64,000 nucleotides of DNA, taken from the NCBI GenBank assembly GCA_050084515.1, contig CM114271.1, positions 992,001 through 1,056,000 of the forward strand, in the 5' to 3' direction. Below are positions 62,190-64,000 of this stretch, piece by piece (position 1 is the stretch's first letter; the number at the start of each line of letters is the position of its first letter). Origin of the DNA: Blasia pusilla. Its lineage: Eukaryota > Marchantiophyta > Marchantiopsida > Blasiales. The position numbers were made by a program, and so were the translations under genes. The notes beneath the pieces are model-generated. The model worked only from the letters and a program-made list of their open reading frames with translations. It ran no database searches and was not told the DNA's origin.

Positions 62190-62711
62190 TTGAAAGTTGC
62201 AATTCATATTGTTGAGGTTGGTAGTAGCAACGGAAAATGGGGTACTTAGGGAGGTAACCCTCTTAGGCTTATGGTGAAATCTCGCAAACCAATGAAAGAA
62301 GAGTCCTCTTCTTTTTCACCATGCAAAATTTAGGTCACATTGAAATGCCGCAACCCAATGAATGATGACCCCTCTTGTTTGTCGCCATAGAAATTTTGAC
62401 ACGAAGTTTATTGTAAGACCAAAAATCACAACCCAATGAAAGAGGAATCCTCTTTTTGTCACCATAAAGAATTTGACGTGACATTTTTTCATTTAAAAAA
62501 ACAAATTAAATAGGTTATTTGATTTTAAAGAAAAAAAATAAGATTGTTTTCCCACATGATTTTATGCCACGTGCCTCACTTTCTATGTGATCGGAATAGG
62601 CCTATTAATAAATGTAATAATAAAAGTTCGGATTTCGAGGCTCACTGGTCTCTTGCTAAGGTCCCTTTGACGTTCACCGAAGCTGTAAGACGTCCCACAG
62701 CGCGCCGCTCC

Positions 62712-62745
62712 CGTCCGTTCGTCCGTTCGTCCGTCCGTCCGTCGT
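62712..62745. repeat. (CCGT)n-type short tandem repeat
   Basis: The run CCGTTCGTCCGTT with CCGTCCGTCCGTCGTC lies in a CpG-rich stretch that may be the upstream region of a gene to the right. Confidence 0.85.
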
Positions 62746-62838
62746 CGCAGCGAGTGGCCATAGATAGCGTCGCGACTGCAGTCCGTCGTCGTACAGTGGG
62801 CGTCCGTTCGAAGTCGGGCCGTTCTCCCGAGCGTAGGG

Positions 62839-63084
62839 ATGCCACCGAGTCAGGACAGATTCCGGAGGCTCGGAATAGGCTTGGGGAGCGTGCTTGGCTT
62901 GGGCTTGGTCTCGGCGGTTTGTCTTGCCACGTGGAGAGGATTTGAAGTCATAGTTTCTCAGCTGTCAGCTACGGCAGAGCCTCGGAAGGCTCGGTTCAGG
63001 TCTGGGATAGTGGAGGCAGATGTGGTGCGTTATGAACTTGTTGTGCTGCGGACCGGAGAGTGGGGAACTCCCGCACTAGTGTGA
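62839..63084 (+). other. Possible first exon of a gene running off the right edge
   Basis: The frame (MPPSQDRFRRLGIGLGSVLG...) opens after the GC-rich rise at 62.7 kb and holds a hydrophobic stretch (about residues 12-30, GIGLGSVLGLGLVSAVCLA) like a signal anchor. It closes at 63084 unless spliced earlier; GGTTCAG before GTCTGG at about 63000 is a possible donor. No homolog is recognised. Confidence 0.25.
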
Positions 63085-63264
63085 TTTTCGGGTCCGGTTT
63101 CGCGGATGATGATCTGTTTGAAGGGCAATACGAGGCCCGAGGAGTGGGACGGCGCCGAGGGGAGAGCGAGCTTTCACCTGTCATAAACGGAGCAAGCGGC
63201 GATGGAGAGTGAGAGAAGGAATGAGCTCAGTGGCGATCACAAATTGCGACGCGCGTACATTTTA

Positions 63265-63466
63265 AGGCAGAGTCGCTGAGCGGTGATGGAAAATTGCGAC
63301 AGGACTTTAACGTCGAAGTTGCTGATCGGCGATCTCGAATTGCGGCAGAGTTGCCATATGCCTTCGAGACTCGAGGAGCAGGAGGGTGAGTGACACAGCG
63401 GACTGCAGAAATATGTCTTTGTGTTGTACTCTGGGAAGAGACTGTACTCATAAAGTAGTGTTTGTC

Positions 63467-63500
<34 letters not shown>

Positions 63501-63589
63501 CGCTGATCGGCGATGTCGAATTGCGATAGGGTGACTCGAGGAGCAAGAGGGTGAGTGACGAAGTTGATTGCAGAATCGTCTTTAAGTGT

Positions 63590-63629
<40 letters not shown>

Positions 63630-63630
63630 G
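63265..63630. repeat. Imperfect tandem duplication with (GA)n tracts
   Basis: GCTGATCGGCGAT...TCGAATTGCG occurs at about 63322 and 63500, and CTCGAGGAGCA...GAGGGTGAGTGAC at about 63370 and 63535. A diverged third start lies at 63271. (GA)n tracts lie at 63470-63498 and 63592-63625. This is typical of a plant 5' leader or of a promoter-proximal repeat. Confidence 0.75.
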
Positions 63631-63913
63631 AGATATCGTGAAGTAGAGGATGATCTCTCGTTAAGGCACACACCTACATGGGTAGTCGCGGGAGTATGTA
63701 TCGTCTTCATATCTATTTCACTCCTCGCTGAACGGGGCATTCACCATCTCGGCAATGTGAGGGAATTCTAGCAACCGTGTGCTAATTATTAAAGCTGAAG
63801 ACTTCATTACGGCTTCCATATTTTTCAAACTGTGCATGATGAGAATCCTGGATCATAAAATGGCTTTCGCATTTCCAGTTAACAATTTTACCTGTCGAAA
63901 TGCGTCGTTGCAG

Positions 63914-63971
63914 TGGCTTTTGAAGAAGAAGAAGAAGCCCCTTTACGAAGCGCTACAGAAGATGAAAGAAG
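63914..63971 (+). other. Exon-like block at the right edge
   Basis: TCGTTGCAG precedes 58 nt that are followed by GTGTGT. One frame reads AFEEEEEAPLRSATEDERR. Another reads WLLKKKKKPLYEALQKMKEG and stays open to the window end. The borders fit a splice pair, but the frame cannot be decided without sequence to the right. Confidence 0.25.
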
Positions 63972-64000
63972 GTGTGTCATTATTTCACGATGGAATTCTT

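Overview
The window is nuclear DNA of a land plant, probably a non-seed plant such as a bryophyte or lycophyte. The genes are rich in introns with plant-type GT/AG borders, and the closest relatives I recognise are plant proteins (plant-style primase C-terminus, plant DUF1771-Smr protein, SDN nuclease family, plant Rrp40). A TTTAGGG-type interstitial telomeric stretch is present. The mitochondrial propionyl-CoA carboxylase beta gene argues against a typical seed plant, because Arabidopsis lacks that enzyme. The species cannot be named from the sequence.

Layout. 1-6.6 kb (minus): propionyl-CoA carboxylase beta chain; 18 exons join in frame, and both the first exon and the stop codon are missing. 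6.6-10.2 kb: gene-poor, with a 101-nt hairpin and fragments of dispersed repeats. 10.3-12.1 kb (minus): a small-RNA-degrading-nuclease-like gene whose active-site residues look lost. 13-17.6 kb: minisatellites, a retroelement tail and dispersed repeats. 17.7-22.9 kb (minus): complete DNA primase small subunit (16 exons, 458 aa). It is head to head with a complete 12-exon CUE/DUF1771/Smr protein at 24.1-29.8 kb (plus). The 1.25 kb between them has E2F-like and site II motifs. 31.6-33.5 kb (plus): decayed, 5'-truncated Ty3/gypsy element. 34-38 kb: AT-rich DNA with repeats. 38.1-40.5 kb (plus): complete exosome subunit RRP40 (9 exons, 242 aa).

42.2-57.5 kb is the most unusual part. A Mutator-like (MULE) transposase gene with recognisable D-D-E residues and a SWIM-like finger lies between two further open frames: a BED-finger protein upstream and a coiled-coil-like protein downstream. 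The whole 15 kb is littered with a short near-palindromic motif, GGAATACC/GGTATTCC (long form GGAATACCTTCC). By eye I find 11 exact 8-mers there and none in the first 42 kb or the last 6 kb. The motif lies mostly in introns, spacers and tandem arrays. This resembles the Arabidopsis VANDAL MULEs, which encode extra proteins besides the transposase and whose anti-silencing protein binds a short motif clustered in the element's own non-coding DNA. Here that parallel is an inference. All three frames carry stops or frameshifts, so this copy looks disabled.

58-62.6 kb is AT-rich and gene-poor, with microsatellites and a clean 180-bp non-autonomous Helitron. 62.6-64 kb is GC-richer with GA tracts and may be the start of another gene running off the right edge.
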